Below, in pieces: positions 31,172-42,436 of a stretch of 64,000 nt of DNA. The DNA is from Parastagonospora avenae f. sp. tritici 18332-5 (lineage: Eukaryota > Ascomycota > Dothideomycetes > Pleosporales > Phaeosphaeriaceae), in NCBI GenBank assembly GCA_022559985.1, contig JAFJTR010000062.1, forward strand, positions 62,001 to 126,000, read 5' to 3'. Every line of letters starts with the position of its first letter. Within the stretch, counting starts at the first letter, position 1. The notes beneath the pieces are model-generated. The model worked only from the letters and a program-made list of their open reading frames with translations, was not told the DNA's origin and made no database searches. Made by a program: the position numbers and the translations under genes.

Positions 31172-33065
31172 ATGGGATTCTCTTTCAGAGGACTGACGTC
31201 CAATGCGTTGGTTTCGGCGCCTCTTGCCGTTGAGCAGGATCACAAGGATGTCGCTGATGTTCCTGCGGCCGTTCAGGGCCACACCAGCTTGGACGTGTCG
31301 CGCCCGGATGAAAAGTTGGGCACGCCTAGGACTAGCAGCTTATCTGGCAGCGATGACGAGGAGCTGAACAAGATTGATACGACTGCTGAGAGCGGCGTCC
31401 AGGCTGTTCAGGCCGCCACTCATGTCTGGACCAAGAGGGATTTGATTCTCGCCTACATCTTGGAAGTCTCAATATTCTAGCCCTCCCTGCTACTTTCTAA
31501 CAAAAAACAGCATGTGGCTCATCCAATTCTTTGTGTCCTTCACATCGAGCTGCAACGGCACTTTGGCACCCTACGTCACCAGCTCCTTCCAGCAGCACTC
31601 GCTCACCGCATTGACATCCGTCATATCGTCCATCGTCGCTGGTATCTGGAAGCTCCCCTACGCCAAGATCATGAACATCTGGGGCCGCCCCACCGCTCTC
31701 TGCTTCGGCGTCGGCTGCTACGTCGTGGGTCTGATCTTGATGGCATGCTGCAACAACGTCAAAGCGTACTGCGCCGCCAACACCTTCTTCTACACGGGCT
31801 ACAACAGCATCGACTTCTCCATGACCGTCTTCATCGCCGATACCTCCAAGCTGAAGAACAGGGGCTTCTTCGTTGCGTACGCTGCGTCGCCGTGGCTGGT
31901 CACTACTTGGATCTACGGCTATGCGGTGAAGGATGTCATTGCTCTTGACGGCATTGGCTGGCGCTGGTGCTTTGGCATCTTCGCTATCATCGCGCCGTTT
32001 GTGTGCGCCCCGCTCATCATCATGTTCTGGCGTAACGAAGCCAAAGCCCACCGTGAAGGTCTGATCCAGCCGCGTACGGACCGCGGCCCCCTGCCCCAAA
32101 AGGTCATGTACTACCTGCGCGAATTCGACGTTGTCGGACTCCTTATTCTCGCCACCGGTCTCGCGCTGTTCCTGCTCTCCTTCAACCTCTACTCGCTGCA
32201 AAAAGACCAGTGGAAGTCGCCGCTAATCATCTGTTTCCTGATCTTCGGCGCCTTGCTGATCGTGGCTTTCGGCCTATGGGAGAAATGGGGCGCTCCGGTG
32301 ACGTTTATTCCCTGGGCGCTGCTCAAGAACCGCACCGTAATCTTCACGTACACGATGGCCGCTTCGCTCTATGTCGGCTGGTACATCTGGGACTCGTATT
32401 TCTACTCCCTGCTGGTAGTCATGTTCAACCAGTCGACGCCGCACGCGACCTACATCGCCAACATCTACACCATGGGCTCGTGCTTCATCTCGCTGATCTA
32501 CGGTGTGTGTCTGCGGTACTATGGTAAGCTGAAGATGTACAGCTTGTTCTGGGGCGTGCCGCTCACGATCCTGGGTGTCGGGCTGATGATCCAGTTCCGC
32601 CAGCCAGACGTGAACATCGGGTACATTGTCATGTGCATGATATTCATCGCCTTTGGTGGTGGAGTACTCGTCATCTCTGAGCAGACGACGCTCATGGCTG
32701 TGTCCAAGCAGCGAGACTTCCCCGCGCTGTTGGCTGTCGAAAGCATGGTCATCGCCATCGGGTCCGCCATTGGCTCAACCATTGCCAGCGCCATCTGGAC
32801 TGGTATCTTCCCTGCGCGTCTGCTGGCGAATTTGCCTGCTGATGTTGTCGACAAGTTGGCGGATATTTATGGTGACATTACGGTGCAGCAGAGTTATCCC
32901 GTTGGTAGTCCCGCGAGAGATGCGATCAACGCGAGCTACGGAGAGACGCAGAGGTATATGCTCATTGCGGCGACGTGTGTCTATATCATCACGTGGACGA
33001 GCGTGGCATTGTGGCAGAATGTGGATGTCAGGACCATGAAGCAGAGGACGGTGGGGCTTTTGTAG
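31172..33065 (+). CDS. Siderophore-iron transporter, MFS (Sit1/MirB-like)
   Basis: A plasma-membrane proton symporter for ferric siderophores. The N-terminal exon (31172-31465) encodes a cytosolic leader and the start of the first helix (WTKRDLILAYILE). The main exon (from 31511) continues WLIQFFVSFTSSCNGTLAPY and holds 13-14 helices, with RDFPALLAVESMV and a large last loop (FPARLLANLPADVVDKLADI, YGETQRYM) typical of this family. A CTAAC branch site and AACAG acceptor precede the second exon, but the only nearby donor (GTCTCA at 31466) leaves the frames out of phase by one base. So there is either an indel, a non-standard splice, or a start at ATG 31512. The family call is firm; the junction is not. 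Confidence 0.85.
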
Positions 33066-33460
33066 AGTGTGGAAGGAGAGGGGAGGGGTAGAAGCATTCT
33101 GTGATGGCTTGTCTAGTAAAAGTCAATATCTTCCATTATGGCCATGATAAGAAATGATACACCAATGGTTGTTATTAAACCATCAAAAGTTTTTCCTCCC
33201 AGCTAAATGTCAGCATATTGTTTGCAATGAAGTCTATTCCGCCACCAAGCCTTCGGAACCACGCCCTGGCTTCCAGAACATCGCCACAGGGATGGGAGCG
33301 GGACATCGGCACCAGCGCCTCACCGCACGCATCACACATTCCGCCGCCACTCTTCATTCTGGCGGGCTGAACCACGCGACTCGTTATTTCCTGAGCTGGT
33401 TCGCCATGGAAAGACACCTTGTCCCTTGATGTCGCACCTTCCACACTTTGCTCGCGAAAG
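33066..33460. promoter_or_regulatory. Tandem intergenic region upstream of the glycosyltransferase gene
   Basis: About 395 bp between two plus-strand genes. It holds the transporter 3' end and the next promoter. No distinct motif was seen. Confidence 0.5.
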
Positions 33461-35206
33461 ATGCCGATGCTCACGCTCTCCCCCTCGCGCATCGCCATTG
33501 TGGTGGCGGTCCTGACGCTCTTCAGCTTGCTCTACACCCTGGGCTTCCCCACGCAACTTGTGCAGCCTGCGCAGCCGATTATAGATCACTATGAGCACAA
33601 GAATGTGCATACTGAGCCAATTGTGCCTGCGCCGGTCATAGCAACGCCCACAGATGCGACGATTGCGCCGCAGATAACGCTGGGAGATAGGCCTGCAGAG
33701 GATGGTCAGAGGTGGAATGATGCAGGGACCCCTGCGGGACAAGCGACTGAGACGGGCATTGCAGAGTACGAGAAGGATGGCGGGAGGTGGGAGGATAAGG
33801 ACAAGCTGGAGGCGGAGAAGTCAGGGGAAACACCACCACTCACGACACTCCTCACACACGCGATTCCGGCCCCGACAGCGAATGCGACGAATGCGACGGC
33901 ACCTGACAAGCCAAAGTTCTGCAAAGATGTCTCCGGCGCTCAAGACGTCATGGTCGTCTTCCGCACCTCCAAGGCAGAGATGCAGGAGAAGCTCCCAGCG
34001 CACATCAAGAGCCTGCTGTCCTGCGTGCCCAACTTCGCCATCTTCAGCGACCACGACGGCTCCATAGACGGCATAAAGGTACGCAACGCCCTCGACAGCA
34101 TCGGCAGCGAGACGAAGCGCACCCACGACGAGTTCCACGAATACCAGCTCATGCACGCAGACGCCGAGCACAAGCCCGACGTGGGCAAGACCAAGGACCT
34201 TGACAAGTGGAAGTTTCTTCCTATGGTGAAAAAAGCCTACCATCTGAAGCCCGATGCTCGCTTCTATGTTTTCATCGAAGCCGACACAAGTCTCAGCTGG
34301 ACTAATCTCCTCCAATGGCTCGATCGCCTCGACTACCGCATCCCCTATTACAGCGGCGCTCCGACCTTCATAAACAACATCCAAATCGCCCAGCGCGGCC
34401 CGGGTATACTGCTCTCTCAGGGCGCGCTGCGGCGCTACGTCAAATCCTACTCGGAGCTATACGCCAGCAAATGGGAGCCAGAGCTGGGCAAAGGCTGCTG
34501 TGGTGATCTCGCGCTCGCTCAAGCCATGAGCGATGCGCACGTCGAATTCTACGCCTCCTGGCCGCTGATGCAAGGCGAACAGCCCAGCACACTAGATTTC
34601 ACACCCAAACAATGGTGCGTACCCGCGGTATCGTGGCACCACACCGACGCCACCGTCCTAAACGACATCTGGGCCAGCCACCAGAACTGGACGCACGAAA
34701 AGGGCTGGGACGTGCCGTATCTCTTCCGCGACGCGTTTGCCGACCTCGTGATGCCGCATGTGGCGAAGAGCAAGGGCGAGTGGGATAATCTCAGCGCCGA
34801 CACGAAAATCGTGGGCGAGCAGGGGCGGCGCAAGAAATTGGAAGAGGAAGACGAGCCCAGGAAACAACATGCGAAGGACCAGAATGCGAAAGCTGAAGAG
34901 AGTCCTTTCGCTGACCTACCGCATGTCCCCCGCAACGATAAAGACGCGACTACCATCGCCGACACGATCAAAGACGCCGCCGACAGTCCCGAGAAGTGCC
35001 AGAAGACGTGCGAAGGCGTCGAGGATTGCTTGCAGTGGCGCTACAAGGCGCTGGGCGATGGCGAATGTCATCTCGGCAAGGTGTTGAAGCTGGGGAAGCA
35101 AGTAAAGAAAGAGGAGGGGTGGACGAGTGGGTGGATGCTCGATAGGGTCAAAGAAGTCACGGAGGATTGGGAGTGTCAGGAGGTTCGTTGGAAGTTTTAT
35201 CAGTGA
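33461..35206 (+). CDS. Type II membrane glycosyltransferase-like protein (fungal GT31/DUF604 class)
   Basis: A probable Golgi glycosyltransferase; single exon, 581 residues from ATG 33461 (a second ATG is at 33467). A short cytosolic end and a signal anchor (IAIVVAVLTLFSLLYTLGF, residues about 9-27) are followed by a Pro/Thr-rich stem. The catalytic part shows DVMVVFRTSKAEM, then CVPNFAIFSDHD, WKFLPMVKKAYHLKPDARFY, and the metal-binding DxD equivalent FIEADTSLSW (about residue 270). GKGCCGDLALAQAM and VPAVSWHHTD are also typical. A charged linker leads to a C-terminal Cys-containing module (KCQKTCEGVEDCLQWRY, GECHLGKV) resembling a PAN/apple domain. The sugar and acceptor cannot be inferred. 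Confidence 0.82.
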   Translation: MPMLTLSPSRIAIVVAVLTLFSLLYTLGFPTQLVQPAQPIIDHYEHKNVHTEPIVPAPVIATPTDATIAPQITLGDRPAEDGQRWNDAGTPAGQATETGIAEYEKDGGRWEDKDKLEAEKSGETPPLTTLLTHAIPAPTANATNATAPDKPKFCKDVSGAQDVMVVFRTSKAEMQEKLPAHIKSLLSCVPNFAIFSDHDGSIDGIKVRNALDSIGSETKRTHDEFHEYQLMHADAEHKPDVGKTKDLDKWKFLPMVKKAYHLKPDARFYVFIEADTSLSWTNLLQWLDRLDYRIPYYSGAPTFINNIQIAQRGPGILLSQGALRRYVKSYSELYASKWEPELGKGCCGDLALAQAMSDAHVEFYASWPLMQGEQPSTLDFTPKQWCVPAVSWHHTDATVLNDIWASHQNWTHEKGWDVPYLFRDAFADLVMPHVAKSKGEWDNLSADTKIVGEQGRRKKLEEEDEPRKQHAKDQNAKAEESPFADLPHVPRNDKDATTIADTIKDAADSPEKCQKTCEGVEDCLQWRYKALGDGECHLGKVLKLGKQVKKEEGWTSGWMLDRVKEVTEDWECQEVRWKFYQ

Positions 35207-35330
35207 TGGAGGAGGGGAGATGACGGAGAGGGATACCCGAATATTTCATACATGACATTATCACGTTACACATCGACTTGCCTGTATTGGCAGTGATGTT
35301 TTACAGGCTACTCCATTAATCCTTCATCAA

Positions 35331-35454
35331 GGCTCCCAAGCGTAGTGGTAGCGCGCCATGCATTTTTTCAATTGGGCCTAACCATCCTGAAGGCCAGGGG
35401 TGGTCGGGCAGAGGTTGAATCGTGGAGGCCTGAGTTCGATTCTCAGGGGAGTCA
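35331..35454 (+). tRNA. tRNA-like element with a long interruption; isotype not assigned
   Basis: Ends fold as a tRNA: the acceptor strand GGCTCCC (35331-35337) pairs with GGGAGTC (35447-35453, one G-T). The D arm is GCGT-AGTGGTA-GCGC (35340-35354). The T arm is perfect: CTGAG, loop TTCGATT, CTCAG (35430-35446). The A-box-like AAGCGTAGTGG and B-box GTTCGATTC are present. CCATG (35356-35360) can pair with CGTGG (35421-35425) as an anticodon stem, which leaves about 60 nt in the loop, so an intron is required. The base expected to be U33 reads A, so I cannot name the anticodon. It may be a tRNA with an unusually long intron or a tRNA pseudogene. Confidence 0.42.
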
Positions 35455-35531
35455 AGCAGACATATAATTTTTGCTTCGACAAAGGGCAGTTCGACAGGCA
35501 CTAGGCAACCCTTCCTCTACGCGTCGATCAC

Positions 35532-37728
35532 CTACAGCTTCCCCTTCAACACTGGTTCGACGTACATCTTCCACTCCGCATGTATATCGGTCTGGTTGAT
35601 CGGCATCTGCCTAACCCACCGCATGATGTGCCCGTATATATCACCATCCCACATGCCTAGCGCACTGCACAAGCTCGCGTCTGTAAAGTCCCATGCGTCT
35701 GTTAGCGCGATGACGTCTGGGAGAAGTTCGGCGAGTAGGGAGTTGATTAGCGAGCGGATGGTGTCGAGTTGTGTGGACGTCAAGGACGGTGCTTGGTCCG
35801 TAGCTGTTTCGAGGAAGGATAGTGTGGAGGTGGAGAAGGGGGATGTGATGGTTGATAGGGCGAATATCGAGCGTAGGTTGTGAAGGACCTTCAAGAGGGG
35901 TGGAGATTTAGAGGCAAGGCTGGACGTGTATGTGACAAAGGACTGTAGGACAGTGTATTCGATGTGTGCGCGCGACGCAGAGATGATGAAGAGCATGTGC
36001 TCGTTCCACGCTTCTGCTGGAGATTTCTTTGATGAGTGGAGTGCGTGGTGGGCTTTTAGGATCATGCGGTGTGCGCGGGACCGGTAGATGAAGAGCTGGA
36101 CGTCTGGGTCGAGGAAGTTGGATCCAGTTGCTGTGCAAGGCATGTTCGGATTGATAGGAGATACGAGGTATGAGCTTTGTGCATCACGTACTGTTGCGTC
36201 GACTTGCTTCATCAAATACCTCCCCACCTGCTGCCACATGACATAATTCTCCCCCTCGAACGTCGTGCCGCCCGCACACGTGCCAATGATATCGGGCAAG
36301 CCCGAGATGACGACATATCCATGTCCACCGCACAATTTCCTCGCATCCTCAGCGCCATCGACAGCTTCAGACGTGACATATGCTTTCAATCCAGCGCTCA
36401 GGGCATGCAGTGAAGCTAGCCCCGAGTGATCTCCTCTAGCCTGTTGCTCTTTGACATCAGTATAAGCCGCCTCGCATTCCCTGGAGGCGAAGAACATCGC
36501 ATACGTCTTCGCAATGAGCGTGATGAGGCGGAAGTGTTGGTGCTTGTAGTCGATGATGGCACTCTCGATACTCGTGCTGGAAGTGAGTTCGACACCTTGG
36601 GAGCGCACGACGGAGTAGCGTGTTGCAATTGTAACCGCTTGGGCGAGTTGCACGGTAAATACGCTGGGCATCTTGTGCCGCACGAGGAGCATGACGGAGT
36701 ACAACAGCTTAGAACGCAGGTGCGACGTGATGTATACACCCGCACGGGAGAGCTGAGCGTGTGCGGCGAGCATATTGGAGCGGGGAATACGGACGTGCGT
36801 GAACGTCGCGTAGCCATTGTCAGCTTCATTGAAGCTGTGAGAGAATTAGTTGTAGTTTCCTCGAGCTTGGATTGGAAGTTTGTCGTACCCCATCTTCAAC
36901 CCGACGTCGCCCATGCGAATCCCAGGCAGCGGCTTCCCATCGTTCAGCGAACGTATCGGGACGATAAACAGGTGCGGACCGAGTTGTTTCTGAGCAACGA
37001 CCAATTGCGCCATCACGACGGCATGAGTCGATGAGAAGCCCAGACCCGCAGGCCAGAACTTGGTCGAATTGATTGTCGGGGAGTGAACGACAAACTCATC
37101 AGTCTTGTCATCAAACGTCGCCGTCGTTTCGAGACCGCGAATGAAAGATCCATGACCAAGTTCAGTCTGCGCGTACGTTCCAAGGATCTTACCTGCCTTT
37201 GCGAGCGTGAGCCACTTCGCCTTCTGCTCTTCAGTCCCGTTGTGTTCGATTGCAGGCTGGAAGAGGACGGACTTGTGGCCGAATGGACTGTTACTATTAA
37301 CTTGAAGGGCATCATATGCGATCACGTAGATGCTACCTAGCATTGATAAAATTGAATCGCGGCGTAATCCAGTCCCAGAGATCATGACCGAAGATCTCCA
37401 TATCGTCAATGCAAGCTTTACCCATGCGCAAGCCCTGCTCGTACAGCGCCTCACGAGATGTGTTGGCGTAGCATAGCGGCAATTTGGTAGAGTCATTTGT
37501 GCCGAGTCGAGCTTCGACACGCTCAAAGGCTGCTCGACGCTTTTGCACTTCGTCATCACTGGACAAGGTCAGTCAGGAGTTCAATTGAGCAGTTCATAAA
37601 GTGTCTTACCCGCCCCATAGCAAGGCCGAGAGCCCAGAGGTTCGAAACGACGACGAAGCTCTAGCCTTGCGCATGAGCATGATCTGCTTGTTCTCTGGTG
37701 GAGTTGACGGTGAGCTGTGTTCCGTCAT
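35532..37728 (-). CDS. Acyl-CoA oxidase (peroxisomal type)
   Basis: First step of peroxisomal beta-oxidation: FAD-dependent oxidation of acyl-CoA, giving H2O2. Exons are 37728-37610, 37558-37337, 37293-36889 and 36834-35532, giving 682 residues. Introns of 51, 43 and 54 nt are removed with frame kept; the 43-nt one is short. Motifs in order are FGHKSVLFQPAIEHNGTEEQ, GTYAQTELGHGSFIRGLETT (acyl-binding loop), the joined GLKMGFNEADNGYATF, IPRSNMLAAHAQL and, in the C-terminal half, LCGGHGYVVISGLPDI and GTTFEGENYVMWQQ, which contains the expected catalytic Glu. The last residues GKL are a weak peroxisomal PTS1-like end. The length fits the family. Confidence 0.92.
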
Positions 37729-39459
37729 GGTTGATGTTTGCGTTGAGGGAGAGCGTAATGAGGAGGCTTCAACAGGGCTGTAAATATGGAGATGCTACCT
37801 CGACTCAGCAGTTGCCGTCTGAGAGCATTCAATCATCCGGCCGCAAGCACGCTGATATCGCCTTTCAAACGCTGTGCCGTGATCTGTGACCCTTGCTCTT
37901 ACCCTTACCAAGGTTCCCGGCCAATCAGTAGAGTAGCCTTGAAGCGGGAGTCGGGGCTACAATCAACCGCCTTCATTGTTCTTCATCTCGGTGCAAAGAG
38001 CTCCACGTTCATTCGACTGTCCGTATGGCTGTGTTATGCCTGATCGTTGGTGGCACATCTGATCCTTGCGCCCTGAATGAAGAAATCGAGTGGAAGATCG
38101 AATATTGGAAAATTGAGCAAGGGCAAGTGCTCGAAAAGCTTAATAAAGAGAGGAAGGAAAGCACGTTATTGGCAGATTCGAATAGCCCAAGGCTTGGAAA
38201 AGGGTGTCCCTTGTAGACCTCATGTTGCTGAGATAAATTGTTGTCATCTTTGTCGTGCTTGTCGCCATACGCATACCACAATGTAAAGACGTCTTGAAGG
38301 CTCAATATTACAATACCAGGGAAAGCAACGAACGTGAGCCTAGTTTCGTAGCCCAGGGCATTTGAATACGAGCCAAGAGGAACGTAGTTCGTCATTTGTA
38401 GTGATGGAATAGATGAGTCGGGAATTCTGTAACAATGAATGTGCTTGCTCAAGGAGAAATGATGGGCGGGAAACACAAGATTGGAACGCCACACCTATGA
38501 TCGGGAGAGAGGCCTGTTTCACTCCCACATATTGCTTGGTTGAAAAAGTGGCATGCCGCTGTGTGAATAAGTCAAGCTGGATAGGATTGGACAAGAAGAG
38601 GATCATGCTCCAAGCAGAATTGAACTGTTCGCAAGACGCCCTACATATCACAATTAGAGTCGCAGTGACGATTCGAACATCTTGACGCAGTGATGTTTGA
38701 GATGAAGACCGTTGTGGGTTGGCCGAGATCAGATGGGGGCCTCGATAATTAAGCTTAAACCAATTTAGGTCCAAGCCCCACATGTATGGCTAAAAACGCC
38801 GCAACGCGTCGTCCCATGTCTCCTCTCCACTCTCTCCACAGCGCAAATCTTTCAAACAATGTCTTTGGCCATGTTCAACCCGCTTCCTGCACGATCGTCT
38901 CGTGATTTCTGCTGACAGATGCTCGCTCAGACTCGTGTTCTTTTGTATCCAGCATGTAAGCAATTACACGAACCACAAGGCTACAAGGCCAAGACCCCAA
39001 CTTGGATGTGCGCATGCGCGTATCTTCCATCCCACAATCTAGACACAGCCATGTGCTGCAGTGTTGCGGTCGACTTTTCGCCGGGCTCTACGCTTGATTG
39101 GGATTCGGACGATCTCTTCATTGGACGCAATCCCTGTTTAAAGGTTGTCTTCAATCATCATGACGCACTTGTCCACCGGCAATGCGTCCCACTTCGTCGC
39201 GATTCCTGATACCGCAGTGATGGTGATCCACCGCTGCACTAAATAGTTCGCTATTCACGACGGCGCGCAAGGATCATCTGCAGACTTTCGTTTCCGGCAG
39301 TGGCACCCATGAATAAGCCGTCTGTCACCTTGAGATCATGACGTGCTTAATGTGTATTGGTGCGTGTGTTGATGCAAGACACTTATAGATCCTGCGAATC
39401 TATACCATCGATTGCCAGTTATTGCCAGATTTATCTTGAACCCACATACGTCCTTCATC
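37729..39459. other. Long divergent intergenic region
   Basis: About 1.7 kb between two gene starts. Minus-strand frames of 161 and 147 codons (38009-38494, 38340-38783) overlap. A plus-strand piece at 38025-38216 has a coiled-coil-like run (EIEWKIEYWKIEQGQVLEKL) and may be a relic. None has an intron, homologous motif or clear start context, so I do not call a gene. Confidence 0.4.
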
Positions 39460-41590
39460 ATGGCGCCCGCTGAGCCTAACGCAAAACCATTTGAGGTGCA
39501 AGGCGAGCTTCCCGTATTTGCGGAAGAACGGAAAGGGTGGAAAGGCTACGTAGAGTGGGAGAGATATCCAGAGAAGAAAAAGCAGGCTGCTGAAATTCTG
39601 GCGAGATATGATTTTCCAGTCGTCAGTGAAATCACTACGATGAACACTACATGCAGTTCTGACTCGCGAGCAACAGCCACCCGAGTTTCAATTGGCACCA
39701 TTACCTGACACTAATCCAATTCTTGAGGGAGTACGATGGAAGTACGTTCATTGCCTCCTGTGCCATGATGCCCTTTGCTGATCCTATGAAGATACTACCA
39801 TTACGCCATGGGTCCGACCCTCAGCGACATGCCGGATATTTCCTGGAAGTATGTGCTCAAGGAGAAGAGCGAGGATATGATCCATGTTCTACAGTTCCCG
39901 TACAACGGCGAACCGCAAAGGGTGAGCAAGCATCTGTACAATACTTGGCCAGCTGCTAATTGAATCTCAGAAACGACTAGTCGAGGCATGCGCTCATCGG
40001 AACCTCACTATGCTTCTACTAACGACAATAGACTGAGATTACACCAAACAAAGATCATTTCGTGCGTAATCACGGCGGCATTCCAGAGATTGACCCTGAA
40101 GAGTACTTCTTCGAAGTAGAAGGTCTCGTGAACAAGCCAATGAAACTCTCACTTAAGGACCTTCAAGATGAGAGTAGATTCCCCCGAATGTCGACCGCAG
40201 TCACCCTGCAGTGCAGTGGCACACGCCGTATTGAGCAGATTCATGACTATCCTGGTGACGGAGACGAGCTGATCAACGCGCCCTGGGGGGAGGGTGCTAT
40301 CGGGACTGCTCGCTACGTCGGTGTGAGCTTGAAGAAGGTTATCAAGTACTGCGGCGGCCTGAAAGAGGAGGGCAAGAACATTGAGTTCTTTGGTGCTGAC
40401 TCGTACTTCAAGAAGGGACAAATCTACAACTATGCAGTCAGTGTACCGACGCACAAGATGAAAGTAAACGAGGTAATGCTTGCATGGGAAATGAATGGCG
40501 AGCCACTTCCAGCGATTCACGGAGCCCCCCTTCGCGTCGTAGTCATGGGCTATATTGGTGCTCGGAGTTGCAAGTGGCTCACGCGGATCAACGTTATTCG
40601 CGACCCATCCATGGCTCCTGTCCAGATGAAGGAATACATCTACTACACGCCTCAGATCGGCAAGCACAACGCCACGTACAGCAATGGATTCAGTATCCAA
40701 ACGATGCCCGTCGCAAGCGCCATCATGACACCAGTCGACAAGGATGTGATAATACACGACGGCAAGATCAAAATGACTGGCTGGGCGTACAGTGGTAGCG
40801 GATGGCCTGAGCGAGTCGAAGTCAGCAATGATGGTGGAGGTGTCTGGTATGAGGTGCCCTACGTCCAACTGAGCAAGAAGTACTTCCATGCTTGGCGCGT
40901 TTGGGAAATGAACATTCCGGTGGATGCTGAAGGATGGCTGTAAGTCTCGACATCTGCCACATTGCTAGAAAGGAGTTCTAACGAATGTGCAGCGAATTTT
41001 GCGTGCGATGCTGGGACAATGCTTTGAATGTAAGTGCTCTTTAGCCAACCCCGAGGGTGTTTCGCATGGATCCCGAACATGCAGGAGCACGACCTCTGCG
41101 TGCGGACGCCGCCAATCGCATAAACGTACCCCAGTCTACTCAGAACGCAGGAGGCTTCTGGAAGAAATATACCGCTGACTATGCCGACAGACTCAACCGA
41201 CATATGTCCGATCTGCATGGTGCGCACACTCCCTGATTCTCAATCATTTGCGCTAATAATGAAACAGGAATTGGGATCTCCACGTAACCTCTTCGTGCCA
41301 GTAAGTGAAGTTTGGCACCTTAAATACCAAGTACCTCAGCTAACGTATCTGCCCAGTCGAATCAAAATGTATGCGCGTCCCAAGAGAACTTCAAATTGCA
41401 AATGTGCTAACACCCAAATAGCTACAGTGTGAACCGAAGCAAGCCTCAGACGGCTAAACGCCTCAAGATGTATGAAGACCATGGAACGGACTTTCTGCCT
41501 TTGACTAGGCCGGCACCTTTTGATCTCGAGACAGAAGAGGAGTACCTTGAGGAGATGAAGAAGCGTGAAGGCCGCGACCCGGTAGAGTAG
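39460..41590 (+). CDS. Sulfite oxidase (molybdopterin, no haem domain), ten exons
   Basis: Molybdenum enzyme oxidising sulfite to sulfate. My model has exons 39460-39621, 39677-39741, 39792-39921, 39971-39985, 40032-40939, 40993-41029, 41191-41219, 41268-41300, 41357-41368 and 41422-41590, giving 519 residues. The Mo-cofactor domain has HFVRNHGGIPEID, the ligand Cys185 in TLQCSGTRR, and GAPLRVVVMGYIGARSCKW. The dimerisation domain has KITGWAY-type sequence (KIKMTGWAYSGSGWPERVEV). The small exons join to CWDNALNTQPTYVRSAWNWDL and HVTSSCHRIKIYSVN, a strongly conserved end. No cytochrome b5 domain is present, so it is not nitrate reductase. The first donor (GTCAGT, perhaps GTCGTC) and the intron after the 15-nt exon (GC-AG) are the weakest points. 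Confidence 0.87.
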
Positions 41591-42436
41591 CTAGTCGCAC
41601 TGGCGGCCGTGTTGCAGTCAGGTATCGTCGAGACAACAAATTGATGGGCATGGATTGCTAACAATTCTTACTCCGCAATTCATGGTTTTTTCTCCACAAT
41701 AATTGGCAGCGTTAACGATTTGGTGTTAATAAAGGGCCAGGTTGTGTCTCACTGCCATCATACTCACTCGGCTGTTTGATGTGCTTTTACCCGCCATCGC
41801 ACTCGGCGCCAGGACCCCTCTGGGGATCTTTAACAACTTGCAAACAGAAGTGTGGCTCGGCCATCTTAAATTTTTTCATGATGTACCTTCCAAAGTCGCC
41901 TGAAACTTTAGTCCGCCTTGTGCGCAATGTATCCCGCATCAATACCGCAAGCGGTACCCCGGCATCTCAACGCGGGTAAATCGTCACATGCTACAAGCGA
42001 TGGAACATTCCTTTCCGATGTGGTCCATGCGATCGATTTCCCCGGATTCTCATCATCAATGCCTCGAATGCATAATGATGAATTAATTTGCCGGAATATA
42101 GAAGGACGTCTCCATTGGGTGTGGATGCGTGCGCGGGCACTAGCAAACTCGATCAAACTACTGGTATGAAGTACTATACAGCCATGATGCACTGGTGGCG
42201 TAGAATCCATGTTGGGTATGCAGAATGTGTTCGCGGCTGAGCATTGTGCATGTGAGCTGACGGTAATGAGGCGTCGCAAGGAGCCTGTAGTCGTTGCTTG
42301 TCGCATCTAGTTTTTGATGTTTAACGTGGCCATTACGCTTCAGATCAGTTGTCATACTTTTGCCCGATTTCTGCCCAACTCTATAACAACACGAGACAGG
42401 AAGAACGCGTCGAAGACCTTACCCATACTCGCCACC
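41591..42436. other. Tandem intergenic region
   Basis: About 850 bp holding the sulfite oxidase 3' end and the promoter of the next membrane protein. Open frames (41908-42306 minus) look random. Nothing else was seen. Confidence 0.45.

Noticed and set aside
31466..31510. A simple 45-nt GT-AG intron in the siderophore transporter
   Set aside because: Its removal leaves the downstream exon in the wrong frame, so it cannot be accepted as drawn without an indel or another junction.
31497..32201. A 234-codon minus-strand frame inside the siderophore transporter
   Set aside because: Shadow frame of a GC-rich membrane-protein gene; composition is Glu/Gly/Val-rich without motif.
38009..38783. Minus-strand frames of 161 and 147 codons upstream of sulfite oxidase
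   Set aside because: They overlap each other in different frames and look random; no family feature was recognised. Worth a database search, but not a feature on present evidence.
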